In this document: in pieces, positions 9,079 through 19,104 of the stretch | Position numbering within the stretch: the stretch's first letter is position 1 | Layout of the letters: every line of letters begins with the position of its first letter | Origin: Myxococcales bacterium | Lineage (GTDB): Bacteria > Myxococcota > Polyangia > Nannocystales > Nannocystaceae | Assembly: GCA_016793465.1 (NCBI GenBank) | Contig: JAEUJW010000058.1 | Span: 124,001-188,000 of the forward strand | DNA: 64,000 bases | Reading direction: 5' to 3' | Notes under the pieces: model-generated | Database searches by the model: none | What the model was told of the DNA's origin: nothing | Seen by the model: only the letters and a program-made list of their open reading frames with translations | Translations under genes and position numbers: made by a program

Positions 9079-12000
9079 TCACGCGCGACGGCGACGGCGC
9101 GCGAGCAGCAGGCCGAGGCCGGCGAGCAGACCGGTGGTCGCCGGCGCGTCGCTGCGGCAGGTGCAGGAGATCGTGGTGTCGTCGCCCTGCTGGTTGCCGC
9201 CGGACTCGTCGCCGCCCTCGGCGGTGTCGTCGCCGGCGCTCGACGTCGGCACGCTGCCGGTGTCGTCGCCGGTGTCGTCGCCGCCGCCGCCGGGGATGCA
9301 GGCCGCGCCGCCGTCGCCGCTCGGGCCGCACTCCGGGGTCATGGCCAGGTCGCCGCAGTCGGTGACCACGAGGCCCGCGTCGGGGTCGCAGACCTGCAGC
9401 TCGTTGCCATTGCACTGGCCGCTCGCGGACACGTCGCCGCAGGGGTTGCAGTCGAGCAGGTCGGTGCCCTCGGGGCACTTGTCGGGCGCGTCGCACACGC
9501 CGTCGGCCTCGTAGGGGCACCAGTCGTCGGGGGCCTCGGGCAGCGCGCCGGAGTCGGGGTCGACGCAGGAGTAGCCGGTCTTGGCGTCGACCCAGCCGCA
9601 CTCCTTGCCGAGCTTGGCGCAGAACACCTTCTGGGTGACGTCGGTCGAGCCGTCGCAGTAGACGAGCACGTCGCCGTCGCAGGCGCCGTAGTAGGTGCTG
9701 CCGCCGGGCACGTCGTCGCAGGTGGCCTTGGTGTCGACGTTCTCGGCGCAGTAGGGGTCCTTCAGGCACGCGCGGGTGCCGTCGGACACCGAGGCGCAGC
9801 AGTCGAAGGCGTCCTTCTCGGCCGCGGTGACCTGGCACTCGGACTTGGCCTTGCACTCGTGGGAGCAGAAGCCGTCGGCGTCGCCCTCCTCGGACACGCA
9901 GAACGGCACCGAGTCGTCGCACTGCTGGTAGCCGTCGGCGTCGCACTTGCCGCCGGCGGCCACGCCGTCGGGGTTGAGGCAGTCGAAGCCGACGATCGAG
10001 TCGAACTTGCCGCAGACCAGGCCGTCGGCCGCGCAGTCGACGTTCTTGATCTCGTTGTCCGAGCCCTGGGCGCAGTAGACCAGGGTGTCGCCCTCGCAGC
10101 GGCCGAAGAACGACTCGTTGCCGCAGGTGCCGGGCGTGACCTCGCAGCCGCCCTGGCCGTCGTCCTGGTGGTTCTCGTTGCACGCGCACAGGTAGTTGTC
10201 CTGCATCTGCGGGTCGGGCCACTCGGGGTGGGCGTCGGCCGGGCAGTCGGAGGCGATCGCCTCGCACTTGCCGTCGGCCGCGTTGGGTGTGCCCTCGAAG
10301 CCGGGGTCGCACTTGCACTGCTTCTTGCCGGCGTCCCACGAGCTGTTGAGCGGGCAGCCCTGGTCGATCTGCACGCACTTGCTGAAGTCCGCGTTGGGCT
10401 TGTAGCCGTCCATGCAGAAGCACTGGCCGTTGGCCTGGACCGCGTTCATCGGGCAGTCGACGGCGGCCGCCTCGACGCAGGCCGAGCCGTCGTTGTTCGG
10501 CACGTAGCCGGGGTCGCAGTAGCACACGCCGTTGTTCTCGCTCGAGTTGGTGGGGCAGCCGCCCATCGGGATGTCGGCCGCGCCGAGCACGCCGACGCCG
10601 ACCCACGCCTTGGCGGTCTCGGTGCAGTCGCCGGCGCTGGCCTTGCCGGCGGCGACGAGCTCGTCGCAGGCGGTCATGGTGCCCTCGGCCATGTCGACGA
10701 AGCTGGCCTGGCTGCCGATGTGGTGCTTGTAGAGCGTGCGGTACCACAGCTGCTCGACGAACTCGCGGCTGGTCGCGTTGGCCAGGTTGTAGACCGCGTG
10801 GTTGGGGATGCCGCTGTTGATGTGGACGCCGCCGTAGTCCTGGTAGCCGGTGTAGAGGTCGTCCATGTGCTTGGGCTGCATGCCGCCCGGCGGGTCGATG
10901 AAGCTGCGGGCGTAGCCCTGGGGGAACACGTAGGGGGTGACGATGTCCTCGCCGATCAGCCAGTCGTCGCGGTCGACCATCACGCCCATGACGTCGGCGA
11001 ACGACTCGTTGAGCGCGCCGGGCTGGCCCTGGTAGACGAGGTTGACGGTGCCGGTGACGACCGCGTGGGAGAACTCGTGGGCGGCGACGTCGAGGGCGCG
11101 CGTGAACTCCTTGAAGTTGTACTGGTCGCCGTCGCCGATCGCCATGATCTTGTTGTAGCCGTCCCAGAACGCATTATTAAAGTCCTGGCCGTAGTGCACG
11201 AGCTGCAGCACCTGGGCGCCCTGGCCGTCCCACGAGTTGCGGGCGTGGGTCTCGGCGTAGTAGTCGATGACCTGCTGCATGTTGTCGTGGGCGGTCGCCA
11301 TCGCGGCGGTCCACTGGTCCTTGCCGCTCGAGGTCGCGAGCGTCGACTGGTTCTCGCTGTGCTGGGCGTCGTGGGTCTGCAGGGTGGCGGCGGACAGGCC
11401 CTTGCTGCGGTCGAACAGGCCGTACACGCCCTTGTCGGCGTAGTGGGAGATGCGCAGGGTGACGGTCTGGCCGGCGTGGTTCTTGGACTGGCCGGTCGCC
11501 GGGGAGCCGTCGGTCATGACGAGCGGGTGGCGGGCGAGGATGGTGCCGTCGCCGGCGTCGACGTAGGTGGCGAAGTGCTGGGGCGCGCCGTCCTGCTGGC
11601 GCACCGACTGCACGAGCCTCCACGCCAGCGAGCCCTGGACGCCGCGCGCGTGGCCGCCGGGCCATACGCCGAGTGAGGGGGCGCCGAGCTCGGTGACCTC
11701 GCCGTCGCCGGAGGCGGCCGCGTTCCACACGCGGGCGCGCTGCCGGGCCGCCTGCGGGCCGTAGCGGACCGCGAGCTCGGGGGTGAGGGCGCCGGTGTTC
11801 TGGGCGTGGAGGGCGGTGAGCGAGCCGTCGTCTGCGAAGTGGGCCGCGACCTCGGCGCCCCACACCGGCAGGCCGCGCCAGGTGACGTCGAGCACGAGGT
11901 GGGTGCCGTCGCCGGGCGCGTCGGAGGCGAAGCGCTGCACGAGCTCGACGGCGTCGTCCTGCGCGCTGAGGCCGAGCACGGGGCGGTGCTCGCCGAGCAT

Positions 12001-12399
12001 CGCCGCGGCGGCGACGAGGCCGCGGCCGTGGGGGTTGGCGACCTTGCCGCGGAACGAGCGCAGGCTGCCGCGGCTGGGGTCGAGGCGCACGCGCGGGGGC
12101 TCGGCGGCGGCGGCGGTCAGGCGCACGACCGCGTCGCGCACGTGCGGCGCGGGGGCCACGGACTTCGACGGAGTGGCGATGGTCAGCACGGGGGTGCGCA
12201 TGGCGGCGGCCGGCAGCACGCGGGCGACCGGCTTGCCGAGCTTCTTGCCGGCGTTCGCGCTCGTCTGCTTGCCCGCGTCGGGGGCGGCTTGCAGCTTGCC
12301 CGCCGCGTCGGCGTCGCCGCTCGTCACGGCGAGCGCGGCGAGGGTCGCGAGGGAGATGAGGGCGGGACCGCGGTGCGAGCGTCGGGTCGTCATGGGCAT
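9079..12399 (-). CDS. M4 (thermolysin-family) metalloprotease with Cys-rich repeats and MYXO-CTERM tag
   Basis: About 1106 residues. After a signal peptide comes an FTP/PepSY-like propeptide, then a thermolysin-type catalytic domain with zinc motif H441-E-F-S-H445, the third ligand E465 in GALNESFAD, and the later HINSGIPNHAVYN His motif. The C-terminal half is built of short disulfide-rich units such as CYCDPGYVPNNDG and CFCMDGYKPN, plus lipoprotein-like C(x)YC segments. It ends in a MYXO-CTERM tag (CTCR, hydrophobic stretch, ARRRRRA). The zinc site is complete, so it should be an active secreted or surface-anchored endopeptidase, plausibly used in predation. The start could be ATG 12399 or 12393. 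Confidence 0.93.
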   Translation of the reverse strand: MPMTTRRSHRGPALISLATLAALAVTSGDADAAGKLQAAPDAGKQTSANAGKKLGKPVARVLPAAAMRTPVLTIATPSKSVAPAPHVRDAVVRLTAAAAEPPRVRLDPSRGSLRSFRGKVANPHGRGLVAAAAMLGEHRPVLGLSAQDDAVELVQRFASDAPGDGTHLVLDVTWRGLPVWGAEVAAHFADDGSLTALHAQNTGALTPELAVRYGPQAARQRARVWNAAASGDGEVTELGAPSLGVWPGGHARGVQGSLAWRLVQSVRQQDGAPQHFATYVDAGDGTILARHPLVMTDGSPATGQSKNHAGQTVTLRISHYADKGVYGLFDRSKGLSAATLQTHDAQHSENQSTLATSSGKDQWTAAMATAHDNMQQVIDYYAETHARNSWDGQGAQVLQLVHYGQDFNNAFWDGYNKIMAIGDGDQYNFKEFTRALDVAAHEFSHAVVTGTVNLVYQGQPGALNESFADVMGVMVDRDDWLIGEDIVTPYVFPQGYARSFIDPPGGMQPKHMDDLYTGYQDYGGVHINSGIPNHAVYNLANATSREFVEQLWYRTLYKHHIGSQASFVDMAEGTMTACDELVAAGKASAGDCTETAKAWVGVGVLGAADIPMGGCPTNSSENNGVCYCDPGYVPNNDGSACVEAAAVDCPMNAVQANGQCFCMDGYKPNADFSKCVQIDQGCPLNSSWDAGKKQCKCDPGFEGTPNAADGKCEAIASDCPADAHPEWPDPQMQDNYLCACNENHQDDGQGGCEVTPGTCGNESFFGRCEGDTLVYCAQGSDNEIKNVDCAADGLVCGKFDSIVGFDCLNPDGVAAGGKCDADGYQQCDDSVPFCVSEEGDADGFCSHECKAKSECQVTAAEKDAFDCCASVSDGTRACLKDPYCAENVDTKATCDDVPGGSTYYGACDGDVLVYCDGSTDVTQKVFCAKLGKECGWVDAKTGYSCVDPDSGALPEAPDDWCPYEADGVCDAPDKCPEGTDLLDCNPCGDVSASGQCNGNELQVCDPDAGLVVTDCGDLAMTPECGPSGDGGAACIPGGGGDDTGDDTGSVPTSSAGDDTAEGGDESGGNQQGDDTTISCTCRSDAPATTGLLAGLGLLLARRRRRA

Positions 12400-12477
12400 C
12401 GTTCGTCTCGAGAGTGGAGAACGGCGGGCGCGTGCGAGTGGAGTTCGCGCGCGGCTCGACGTGGCGGCGAGAATAAC

Positions 12478-12506
12478 TTGACTGGCGTCGCGTGGGCGGG
12501 ACAAAG
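12478..12506 (+). promoter_or_regulatory. Candidate sigma70-type promoter for the IPT/TIG gene
   Basis: TTGACT at 12478-12483 and ACAAAG at 12501-12506 are 17 bases apart, in the divergent gap between the metalloprotease and the IPT/TIG gene. Transcription would begin near 12513 and give a leader of about 34 bases before ATG 12547. The -10 element is weak. Confidence 0.3.
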
Positions 12507-12546
12507 TCGGTGCGTGTGGTTCACATCGCGGCGTCTTCCTAGGTTC

Positions 12547-14631
12547 ATGTCCTCGCTCGCGCTCGCGGGTCTGCTGCTGACACCTGCCGCGGCGTCGACG
12601 GTGCGCGCCGCCGACCCGCCGGCGGCCGAGGCCACGCCGACGCTCACGGGCGTGAGCCCCGGCGAGTTCGGCGCGGGCGCGGCGATCACCGTGAGCGGCA
12701 GCGGGTTCGTCGAGGGCGACGTGCTGCTACTCGACGCGGTGGCGCTCGAGGACGTCAAGGTCGCGGGCGGCACGATCACCGCGACGGTGCCGGCCAGGGC
12801 CAAGGCCGGCAAGAAGCTGCACCTGAAGCGGGCCAACAAGAAAGTCGCGGCCACCGACGCGTTCACGTTCGTCGGCGCGCCGAAGCTGACGGCGGCCTCG
12901 CCGAAGTTCGCCGCGCCCGGCGAGACTGTCACTTTCAAGGGCAGCAAGCTCGCCAAGGTCACCAGCCTGACGCTCGGCGGCAAGCCGCTGACGATCGGCG
13001 AGCAGACCGACAAGGCGATCAAGGCGACGGTGCCCGACGGGTTCGCCACCGGGCCGGTGGTCGTCAAGAGCGTCGGCGGCGAGGGCGGGCTGAAGAAGGA
13101 CTACGAGGTGTTCTACGCGCCGACGCTGGCGAGCGTCGAGCCGGCGGCCGGCTTCGAGGGCGACGCGATCACCGTGAAGGGCGCGCACCTGGCCGGCAAG
13201 GTCAAGCTCAAGCTCGGCAGCAAGTCGCTGAAGCTCGGCGAGCAGACCGACGCGGCGGTCAAGACCACGGTGCCGAAGGGCGCCAAGACGGCAGTTATTA
13301 AAGCGACGGCGCGGGGCAAGTCGGCGGAGCTGGCCGGCGAGTTCACGGTCCACCCGACGCCGAAGCTGACGACCGTGCCGAAGGAGGTCGGCGCGCCGGG
13401 CGAGCTGAAGGTCAGCGGCAAGCACCTCGACGCCGTCACCGGCTGGCGCTTGGGACAGGTGGCGCTGACCCCGGCGGCGCCGGCGACGGGGACCAAGGTG
13501 GTGCTGACGGTCCCGCCGGAGGCGCCGACGGACCAGCCGCTGGTCGCGGTCTCGCAGGCCCGCGACTTCGCCAGCAAGAAGCCGGTGTCGGTCGTCAAGC
13601 TGCCGGTCGTGCACGGGCTGGCGTTCTGGCCCGACGCCGGCGCGGGCAAGCTCGTCGACGGAGTGATCCGCGGCGAGGACTTCTCCGACAAGACCAAGTT
13701 CACGCTCGCGGGCAAGCCGCTGAAGACGACCTTCGTGGCGGCCGACCGCGTCGAGTTCAGCGGCCTGAAGCCGCCGAAGGGCGCGGTCGAGTTGAAGGCC
13801 AAGGCCGGCAAGCTCGCGGGGGCGCCGGTCGCGGTCGACGGGGCGGCCGAGGGCTATCGCGTCGGCGCCGCCGAGCTCGCGGGGCTGCAGCCGGGCGGGC
13901 TGCAGGGCTACGACGTCAACGCGGCGCAGCTCGACCTCGAGGCCAGCGGGCACTTGTTGACCGAATTACAGAACGCCGGGCAGGGCGCGCCGGACGGGGC
14001 GCGGGTGGCGTTCCTCGGGCTGCGCGCGGGCCAGGACCTGCAGCGCATCGGCCTGGCCCAGGCGGCCGTGTGCGCGGGCATGAAGGACGGCAAGGGCAAG
14101 GAGCAGGCGGCCGCCAACCAGGCCGCGGGCGAGCTGCTGCGCGCCAGCCAGCGCCACGCGGTCGCGCTGGCGGCGGGCCTCGAGAAGATGTGGGGCACGC
14201 TCGGTCCGGACGCGCTGGCGACCGCGGGCCTCGGCGACGTCGACGCCGCGGTCGCGTCGGCGGCGGCGGCCCACGCCAAGGTGCAGGCCGCCTGCAAGAA
14301 CAAATTCCACGGCAGCGGTCAGCTCGTCAGCGACGCGTCGACCACGATTAAACTCGACTACGACAAGCTGTACCGCCCGGCCATCGTCGCGGCCTTCGAG
14401 GACGTGCTGGCCAGGGGCAAGAACTGGGCGGCGGTCGAGAAGGACGTCAACGCCAGGCTCACGGTCATCGCCGACGCGCGCCGCAAGGTCTGGCAGGACG
14501 CGCTGAAGGCCAGCAAGGGCGTCGAGGCTGCGGCCGCGGGCGGGGTCACCGGCAAGGGCGCCAAGGGCGACAAGCACGTCGACCCCAAGGGCAAGCCGAA
14601 GACCAACACCGGCAAGGGCAAGCAGGGCTGA
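12547..14631 (+). CDS. Exported multi-IPT/TIG domain protein
   Basis: 694 residues from ATG 12547. The N-terminus is a signal peptide (LALAGLLLTPAAAS). Several Ig-like IPT/TIG units follow, recognisable by repeated openings such as LTGVSPGEFGAGAAITVSGSG, LTAASPKFAAPGETVTFKGS and LASVEPAAGFEGDAITVKG, each near 80 residues. From about residue 430 there is a helical, Ala/Lys-rich region without recognised family, ending in a Lys/Gly-rich tail. Such proteins usually bind partners or polysaccharides on the surface. An in-frame GTG at 12514 would add a basic n-region (SRRLPRF) and may be the true start. The role is unknown. Confidence 0.75.
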   Translation: MSSLALAGLLLTPAAASTVRAADPPAAEATPTLTGVSPGEFGAGAAITVSGSGFVEGDVLLLDAVALEDVKVAGGTITATVPARAKAGKKLHLKRANKKVAATDAFTFVGAPKLTAASPKFAAPGETVTFKGSKLAKVTSLTLGGKPLTIGEQTDKAIKATVPDGFATGPVVVKSVGGEGGLKKDYEVFYAPTLASVEPAAGFEGDAITVKGAHLAGKVKLKLGSKSLKLGEQTDAAVKTTVPKGAKTAVIKATARGKSAELAGEFTVHPTPKLTTVPKEVGAPGELKVSGKHLDAVTGWRLGQVALTPAAPATGTKVVLTVPPEAPTDQPLVAVSQARDFASKKPVSVVKLPVVHGLAFWPDAGAGKLVDGVIRGEDFSDKTKFTLAGKPLKTTFVAADRVEFSGLKPPKGAVELKAKAGKLAGAPVAVDGAAEGYRVGAAELAGLQPGGLQGYDVNAAQLDLEASGHLLTELQNAGQGAPDGARVAFLGLRAGQDLQRIGLAQAAVCAGMKDGKGKEQAAANQAAGELLRASQRHAVALAAGLEKMWGTLGPDALATAGLGDVDAAVASAAAAHAKVQAACKNKFHGSGQLVSDASTTIKLDYDKLYRPAIVAAFEDVLARGKNWAAVEKDVNARLTVIADARRKVWQDALKASKGVEAAAAGGVTGKGAKGDKHVDPKGKPKTNTGKGKQG

Positions 14632-14705
14632 GGCGACGATCGCGGCCGGCCCGCGTCCGGCCCGGGCTTGGCTTTTTCGCGGCCGCAGTTTAGTTTTGCG
14701 CGTCC

Positions 14706-17354
14706 ATGTCCTACGACTTTCGCGCGATCGAGTCCCGCTGGCAGCACTTCTGGGACGAACAGCACACCTTCCGCGCCGAGATCGACCCGGAGCGGCCGAA
14801 GTACTACGTGCTCGACATGTTCCCGTACCCCTCGGGCGACGGCCTGCACGTCGGCCACCCGGAGGGCTACACGGCGACCGACATCGTCGCCCGCTACAAG
14901 CGCATGCGCGGCTTCAACGTGCTGCACCCGATGGGCTGGGACGCGTTCGGGCTGCCGGCCGAGCGCTACGCCATGAAGACGGGCACGCACCCGGCCACGC
15001 GCACGGCCGAGTGCATCACCAACTTTAAGCGACAGCTGAAGACGCTGGGCTTCTCGTACGACTGGGACCGCGAGATCGACACGACCGACCCGCGCTACTT
15101 CCGCTGGACGCAGTGGATCTTCCTGCAGATCTGGAACGCCTGGTACGACCCCGAGGCCGGCAAGGCCCGGCCGATCGGCGAGCTCGAGATCCCGCCCGCG
15201 GTCGCGCGCGAGGGCGCCGCGGCCATCCGCAAGTACCGCGACGAGCGGCGCCTGGCCTACCTGCACGAGGCCCCGGTCAACTGGTGCCCCGAGCTGCGCG
15301 TCGTGCTCGCCAACGAGGAGGTCGCCGAGCACGTCGAGCAGGGCTACACGGTCGTGCGCCGGCCGATGCGCCAGTGGATGCTGCGCATCACCGCCTACGC
15401 CGAGCGCCTGCTGCGTGACCTCGACGAGCTCGACTGGTCGGCCAGCGTGCTCGACATGCAGCGCCACTGGATCGGCCGCTCCGACGGCGCCGAGGCGGAT
15501 TTTAAGCTCGAGGACGGCACGCTCCTCACGGTGTTCACGACGCGGCCCGACACCCTGTTCGGGGCGACGTACATGGTGCTCGCGCCGGAGCACCCGGCGG
15601 TGCCGCGCATCACCACGAGGGAGCAGCAGGCCGACGTCGCCGCCTACGTCGAGAGGACGGCCCGCCGCAGCGAGCGCGAGCGCCAGGCCGACGCGGCCGA
15701 GGGCCAGAAGACGGGCGTGTTCACCGGCGCGTACGCCATCAACCCGGCGAATGGGGAGCGCATCCCGGTGTGGATCTCCGACTACGTGGTCATGGGCTAC
15801 GGCACCGGGGCGATCATGGCGGTGCCCGGGCACGACGAGCGCGACCACGCGTTCGCCACCGCGATGCGGCTGCCGATCGTCGAGGTCGTCGCGGGCGGCA
15901 GCAAGCCGATCGCCGAGGCGGCGTTCAGCGAGCACGGCACGGCCGTCAACTCGGGCTTCCTCGACGGCCTGCCGACCGCGGCCGCCAAGGAGAAGATGAT
16001 CGGCTGGCTCGAGCAGCAGGGCAGCGGCCGCCGGCGCGTGACCTACAAGCTGCGCGACTGGCTGTTCTCGCGGCAGCGCTACTGGGGCGAGCCGTTCCCG
16101 CTGATCCACCGGCCCGACGGCGAGGTCGTGGCGGCCGAGCTGCCGGTCGAGCTGCCGGCGCTCGACGACTTCCAGCCGAGCGAGACCGGCGAGCCGCCGC
16201 TCAGCAAGGCCGAGGCCTGGCGCCGCCTGCCCGACGGCTCGCTGCGCGAGACCAACACCATGCCGCAGTGGGCCGGGAGCTGCTGGTACTACCTGCGCTT
16301 CATGGACCCGCACAACACGTCGACGCCGTTCTCGAAGGCGGCGGCCGACTACTGGCTGCCGGTCGACCTGTACATCGGCGGGGCCGAGCACGCGGTGCTG
16401 CACCTGCTGTACGCCCGCTTCTGGCACAAGGTGCTGTTCGACCTCGGCTACGTCGGCACCCGCGAGCCGTTCGCGCGGCTGATCAACCAGGGCATGGTGC
16501 TCGGCGCGACGTTCTGGCCCAAGGACCGCCGGCGCACGCCGGACGGCAAGGGCCCGCAGGTGTTCCGCCCGGAGGAGGTCGAGGCCTTCGGCGACGACGA
16601 GTGGAGGGTCAAGGCCACCGGCGAGGTCGTCGACATCCAGTGGGACAAGATGTCGAAGAGCCGCGGCAACGTGGTCAACCCCGACGACGTCATCCGCCAG
16701 GTCGGCGCCGACACCATGCGCCTGTACGAGATGTTCATGGGCCCGCTCGAGCACAGCGCGCCGTGGCAGACCGAGGGCGTGGCCGGCTGCCACCGCTTCC
16801 TGCAGCGCGTCTATCGCCTGGCCTTCGAGACATCCGACGACGAGTCGAAGCCCGACCGCGCGCGCGAGCTGCCGCCCGGCGAGGGCAACGACCGCCAGCG
16901 GCGCCTCTTGCACCGCACGATCCACGCGGTCACCGAGCGCATCGACCGCGTCGCCTTCAACACCGCCATCAGCGCGATGATGGTGTTCGTGCGCGACATC
17001 GTGGCCGAGGGCGAGCCGCTGCACCGCGACGCGCTGGCGCAGTTCACGTTGCTGCTCGCACCGTTCGCGCCGCACCTCGCCGAGGAGATCTGGCGCGCGC
17101 TCGGCAACCCGCGCTCGCTGGCCCACGAGCTGTGGCCGGCCGCCGACGAGGCGATGCTGCTCGACGCGACCTGGCCGCTGGTCGTGCAGGTCATGGGCAA
17201 GCGCCGCGCCGAGCTGGCGATCCCGCAGGGCGAGAGCGAGGCCGACATCACCGCGCGCGTGCTCGCCGACGCCGACGTGCAGCGCCACCTCGCCGGCAAG
17301 TCCCCGCGCCGCGTCATCTACGTGCCGGGCAAGCTGATCAACCTGGTCGTGTAG
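14706..17354 (+). CDS. leuS: Leucyl-tRNA synthetase
   Basis: 882 residues, typical of bacterial LeuRS (about 860-880). This class Ia synthetase charges tRNA-Leu with leucine in the cytoplasm. The HIGH-type motif is in PYPSGDGLHVGHPEGY, the editing (CP1) domain contains TTRPDTLFGATYMVLAPEH, and the KMSKS loop is in WDKMSKSRGNVVNPDD. The C-terminal anticodon-binding part and the last extension ending KLINLVV are complete. It stands alone between the IPT protein and the porin. Two AT-rich synonymous islands occur at 15023 and 15499. Confidence 0.98.
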   Translation: MSYDFRAIESRWQHFWDEQHTFRAEIDPERPKYYVLDMFPYPSGDGLHVGHPEGYTATDIVARYKRMRGFNVLHPMGWDAFGLPAERYAMKTGTHPATRTAECITNFKRQLKTLGFSYDWDREIDTTDPRYFRWTQWIFLQIWNAWYDPEAGKARPIGELEIPPAVAREGAAAIRKYRDERRLAYLHEAPVNWCPELRVVLANEEVAEHVEQGYTVVRRPMRQWMLRITAYAERLLRDLDELDWSASVLDMQRHWIGRSDGAEADFKLEDGTLLTVFTTRPDTLFGATYMVLAPEHPAVPRITTREQQADVAAYVERTARRSERERQADAAEGQKTGVFTGAYAINPANGERIPVWISDYVVMGYGTGAIMAVPGHDERDHAFATAMRLPIVEVVAGGSKPIAEAAFSEHGTAVNSGFLDGLPTAAAKEKMIGWLEQQGSGRRRVTYKLRDWLFSRQRYWGEPFPLIHRPDGEVVAAELPVELPALDDFQPSETGEPPLSKAEAWRRLPDGSLRETNTMPQWAGSCWYYLRFMDPHNTSTPFSKAAADYWLPVDLYIGGAEHAVLHLLYARFWHKVLFDLGYVGTREPFARLINQGMVLGATFWPKDRRRTPDGKGPQVFRPEEVEAFGDDEWRVKATGEVVDIQWDKMSKSRGNVVNPDDVIRQVGADTMRLYEMFMGPLEHSAPWQTEGVAGCHRFLQRVYRLAFETSDDESKPDRARELPPGEGNDRQRRLLHRTIHAVTERIDRVAFNTAISAMMVFVRDIVAEGEPLHRDALAQFTLLLAPFAPHLAEEIWRALGNPRSLAHELWPAADEAMLLDATWPLVVQVMGKRRAELAIPQGESEADITARVLADADVQRHLAGKSPRRVIYVPGKLINLVV

Positions 17355-17391
17355 ACGCGTGGTCGCGGGCGCCGGCGCCGTCCGCGACCCA

Positions 17392-17430
17392 CCTGTCACA
17401 AGTTACAGGATTGACACGTCATACATAATC
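17392..17430. promoter_or_regulatory. Inverted repeats upstream of the porin gene
   Basis: CCTGT-CACAAGTT-ACAGG (17392-17409) is followed directly by TGACACGTCA (17412-17421), a second small palindrome, and by the AT-rich TACATAATC. The block is 38-75 bases downstream of the leuS stop and just before the porin. It could combine a leuS terminator with a porin operator/promoter. TTGACA is present at 17411-17416, but no -10 lies at normal spacing. Confidence 0.35.
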
Positions 17431-17456
17431 GGCGACTGAGGGAGGGGAGAGACGGG

Positions 17457-18851
17457 ATGCACGCTTGGATCACCTGGGGAGCCCTCTCCCTCGCGCAGGC
17501 CGCGTCTGCGCCCGCTCCGGCGCCCACGAGCCCGCCGGCGACGCCCACCCCGGCGGCGCCGACCGCCCCGCCGTCGACCGCGAGCGCGAGCCCGACGACG
17601 GCGCCAGTCGGGGTCGCGCCGGCGCCGGCGCCCTCGCCGTGGGTGCCGCGGACGGACCCCGGGCGCATGGCCGAGGCGCCGATGGACCAGGGTCGGGCCA
17701 AGTGGAAGCCGGGCGCGGGCGTCGAGATCGCGACCCAGGACAGGCGCTTCTCGCTGCAGTTCGGGCTGATGGCGCAGCTGCAGCTGCCGATCCGTCACTT
17801 CCCGGAGCAGCCCGCGGCCGACGCCGACGGCGAGCCGACGCCGGCGACCACCGACGTGACGCTGCAGCTTCGCCGGGCGCGGATGAGCCTCGGCGGCAAC
17901 CTGTTCACGCAGCACATCAAGTACAAGATCCAGTTCACGATGGCCCCGATCGAGATGGGCTTCAAGGACGGCGTGCCGCACCGGGTGCCGATCCTCGACT
18001 GGTTCTTCACGTTCGACCGCCTCCGCGACGCGACCTTCGTGGCCGGGCAGTACAAGGTGCCGTACAACCACCAGCGCATGCTGCGGGTGGTCGGCATGCA
18101 GTTCGTCGATCGCTCGGGGGCCAACAACGAGTTCACGATGGACCGCGACATCGGCCTCGAGGTCCGCTCGAAGGACGTCGGCGGGCTCGGGCACCTGCGC
18201 TACTACGCGGGCGTGTACCTCGGCGACGGCATCGCCAGGTACGGGCCGAGCGACACCGGGTTTATGTACCTCGGGCGCGTCGAGGTGCTGCCATTCGGCC
18301 AGTACGACGACCTCGAGGAGGCCGACCACGAGCGCGGCGCCCGCCCGAAGATGTTGATCGGCGGGGCCTACGCGTTCATCGACCGCGACCCGCACGACAA
18401 CCACGGGTTCTTCGGCAACATCCCCGCCGACGGCGGGACGACGAGCTCGCACAACGCCGTCGGCGACCTGAACTTCCGCTGGGCGGGCTTCTCGTTCGAG
18501 GGGGCGTTCTTCTGGCGGCACGGCTGGCGGCAGCCGGGCGCCGCGCTCAGCGACATGGGCGAGCCGATCCCGGTGGTCGCGGCGCGCAACGGCCTCGGCT
18601 ACTTCACGCAGGCGGGCTACCTGATCCCCCGGGCCCCCGTCGAGCTGGGCGCCCGCTGGGGGCAGATCAAGGCGCTGGGTGCTCCCGAGACCACCAGCCT
18701 GCGCGACCAGAACGAGCTCGGCGGGGTCCTCAACTATTACTTCGCCCGCCACGCGCTGAAGCTGCAGCTCGACTACCTGAAGCTGTGGAACGACCTCGGC
18801 ATCCGCCACGGCACCGATCAGATTCGGCTGCAGCTGCAGGTCACGTTCTAG
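17457..18851 (+). CDS. Phosphate-selective porin O/P-type outer-membrane protein
   Basis: 464 residues, with a strong ribosome-binding run (GGGAGGGGAGAGACGGG) before ATG 17457. A signal peptide (ALSLAQA) is followed by an Ala/Pro-rich linker to about residue 75. Residues about 80-464 show the porin O/P pattern of alternating amphipathic strands: FSLQFGLMAQLQLPI, LRRARMSLGGNLF, YKIQFTMAP, and a late segment LNYYFARHALKLQLDYLKLW. The protein ends in Phe (LQLQVTF), the usual outer-membrane beta-barrel signature. Substrate specificity cannot be read from the sequence; phosphate or polyphosphate is only the family name. Confidence 0.85.
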   Translation: MHAWITWGALSLAQAASAPAPAPTSPPATPTPAAPTAPPSTASASPTTAPVGVAPAPAPSPWVPRTDPGRMAEAPMDQGRAKWKPGAGVEIATQDRRFSLQFGLMAQLQLPIRHFPEQPAADADGEPTPATTDVTLQLRRARMSLGGNLFTQHIKYKIQFTMAPIEMGFKDGVPHRVPILDWFFTFDRLRDATFVAGQYKVPYNHQRMLRVVGMQFVDRSGANNEFTMDRDIGLEVRSKDVGGLGHLRYYAGVYLGDGIARYGPSDTGFMYLGRVEVLPFGQYDDLEEADHERGARPKMLIGGAYAFIDRDPHDNHGFFGNIPADGGTTSSHNAVGDLNFRWAGFSFEGAFFWRHGWRQPGAALSDMGEPIPVVAARNGLGYFTQAGYLIPRAPVELGARWGQIKALGAPETTSLRDQNELGGVLNYYFARHALKLQLDYLKLWNDLGIRHGTDQIRLQLQVTF

Positions 18852-19104
18852 TCGGGCCTCACGGTCGCATGACCGCGGCACGTGTTGCCGATGGGGTCTT
18901 CGTGCCTTCGTCGAAGTCTCGTCGGAGTTGCCTAAGCAAATAACCGTGAGTTGGCTCGCGTAGGCTGGGGCCCCCAGCTGTCGGCGAGTGCAGCGAACGG
19001 AACATGGCGGGCACGAGGAGGTCGCACATTTCCCTTGGGGAGGCGTGGGTCGCTGTGCGACGATGGCCACGAACTTGCGTGCCGCGGACCCGCGGAGGTT
19101 GGAC
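18852..19104. other. Gap upstream of tandem VWA lipoproteins
   Basis: 253 bases without a convincing gene. The AT-richer stretch CCTAAGCAAATAACCGTGAG near 18930 may hold a promoter for the VWA gene pair. A good GGAGG ribosome-binding site at 19092 is 8 bases before ATG 19105. No clear hairpin was found. Confidence 0.3.

Noticed and set aside
8863..11676. A very long plus-strand open frame (937 codons) opposite the M4 protease
   Set aside because: Its product is almost only Ala, Val, Gly, Arg and His, a shadow of the GC-rich codon bias of the minus-strand gene, which has a complete zinc-peptidase domain.
17411..17430. A sigma70 promoter from TTGACA before the porin
   Set aside because: The only AT-rich -10-like sequence (CATAAT) is far too close to TTGACA; no element lies at 16-18 bases.
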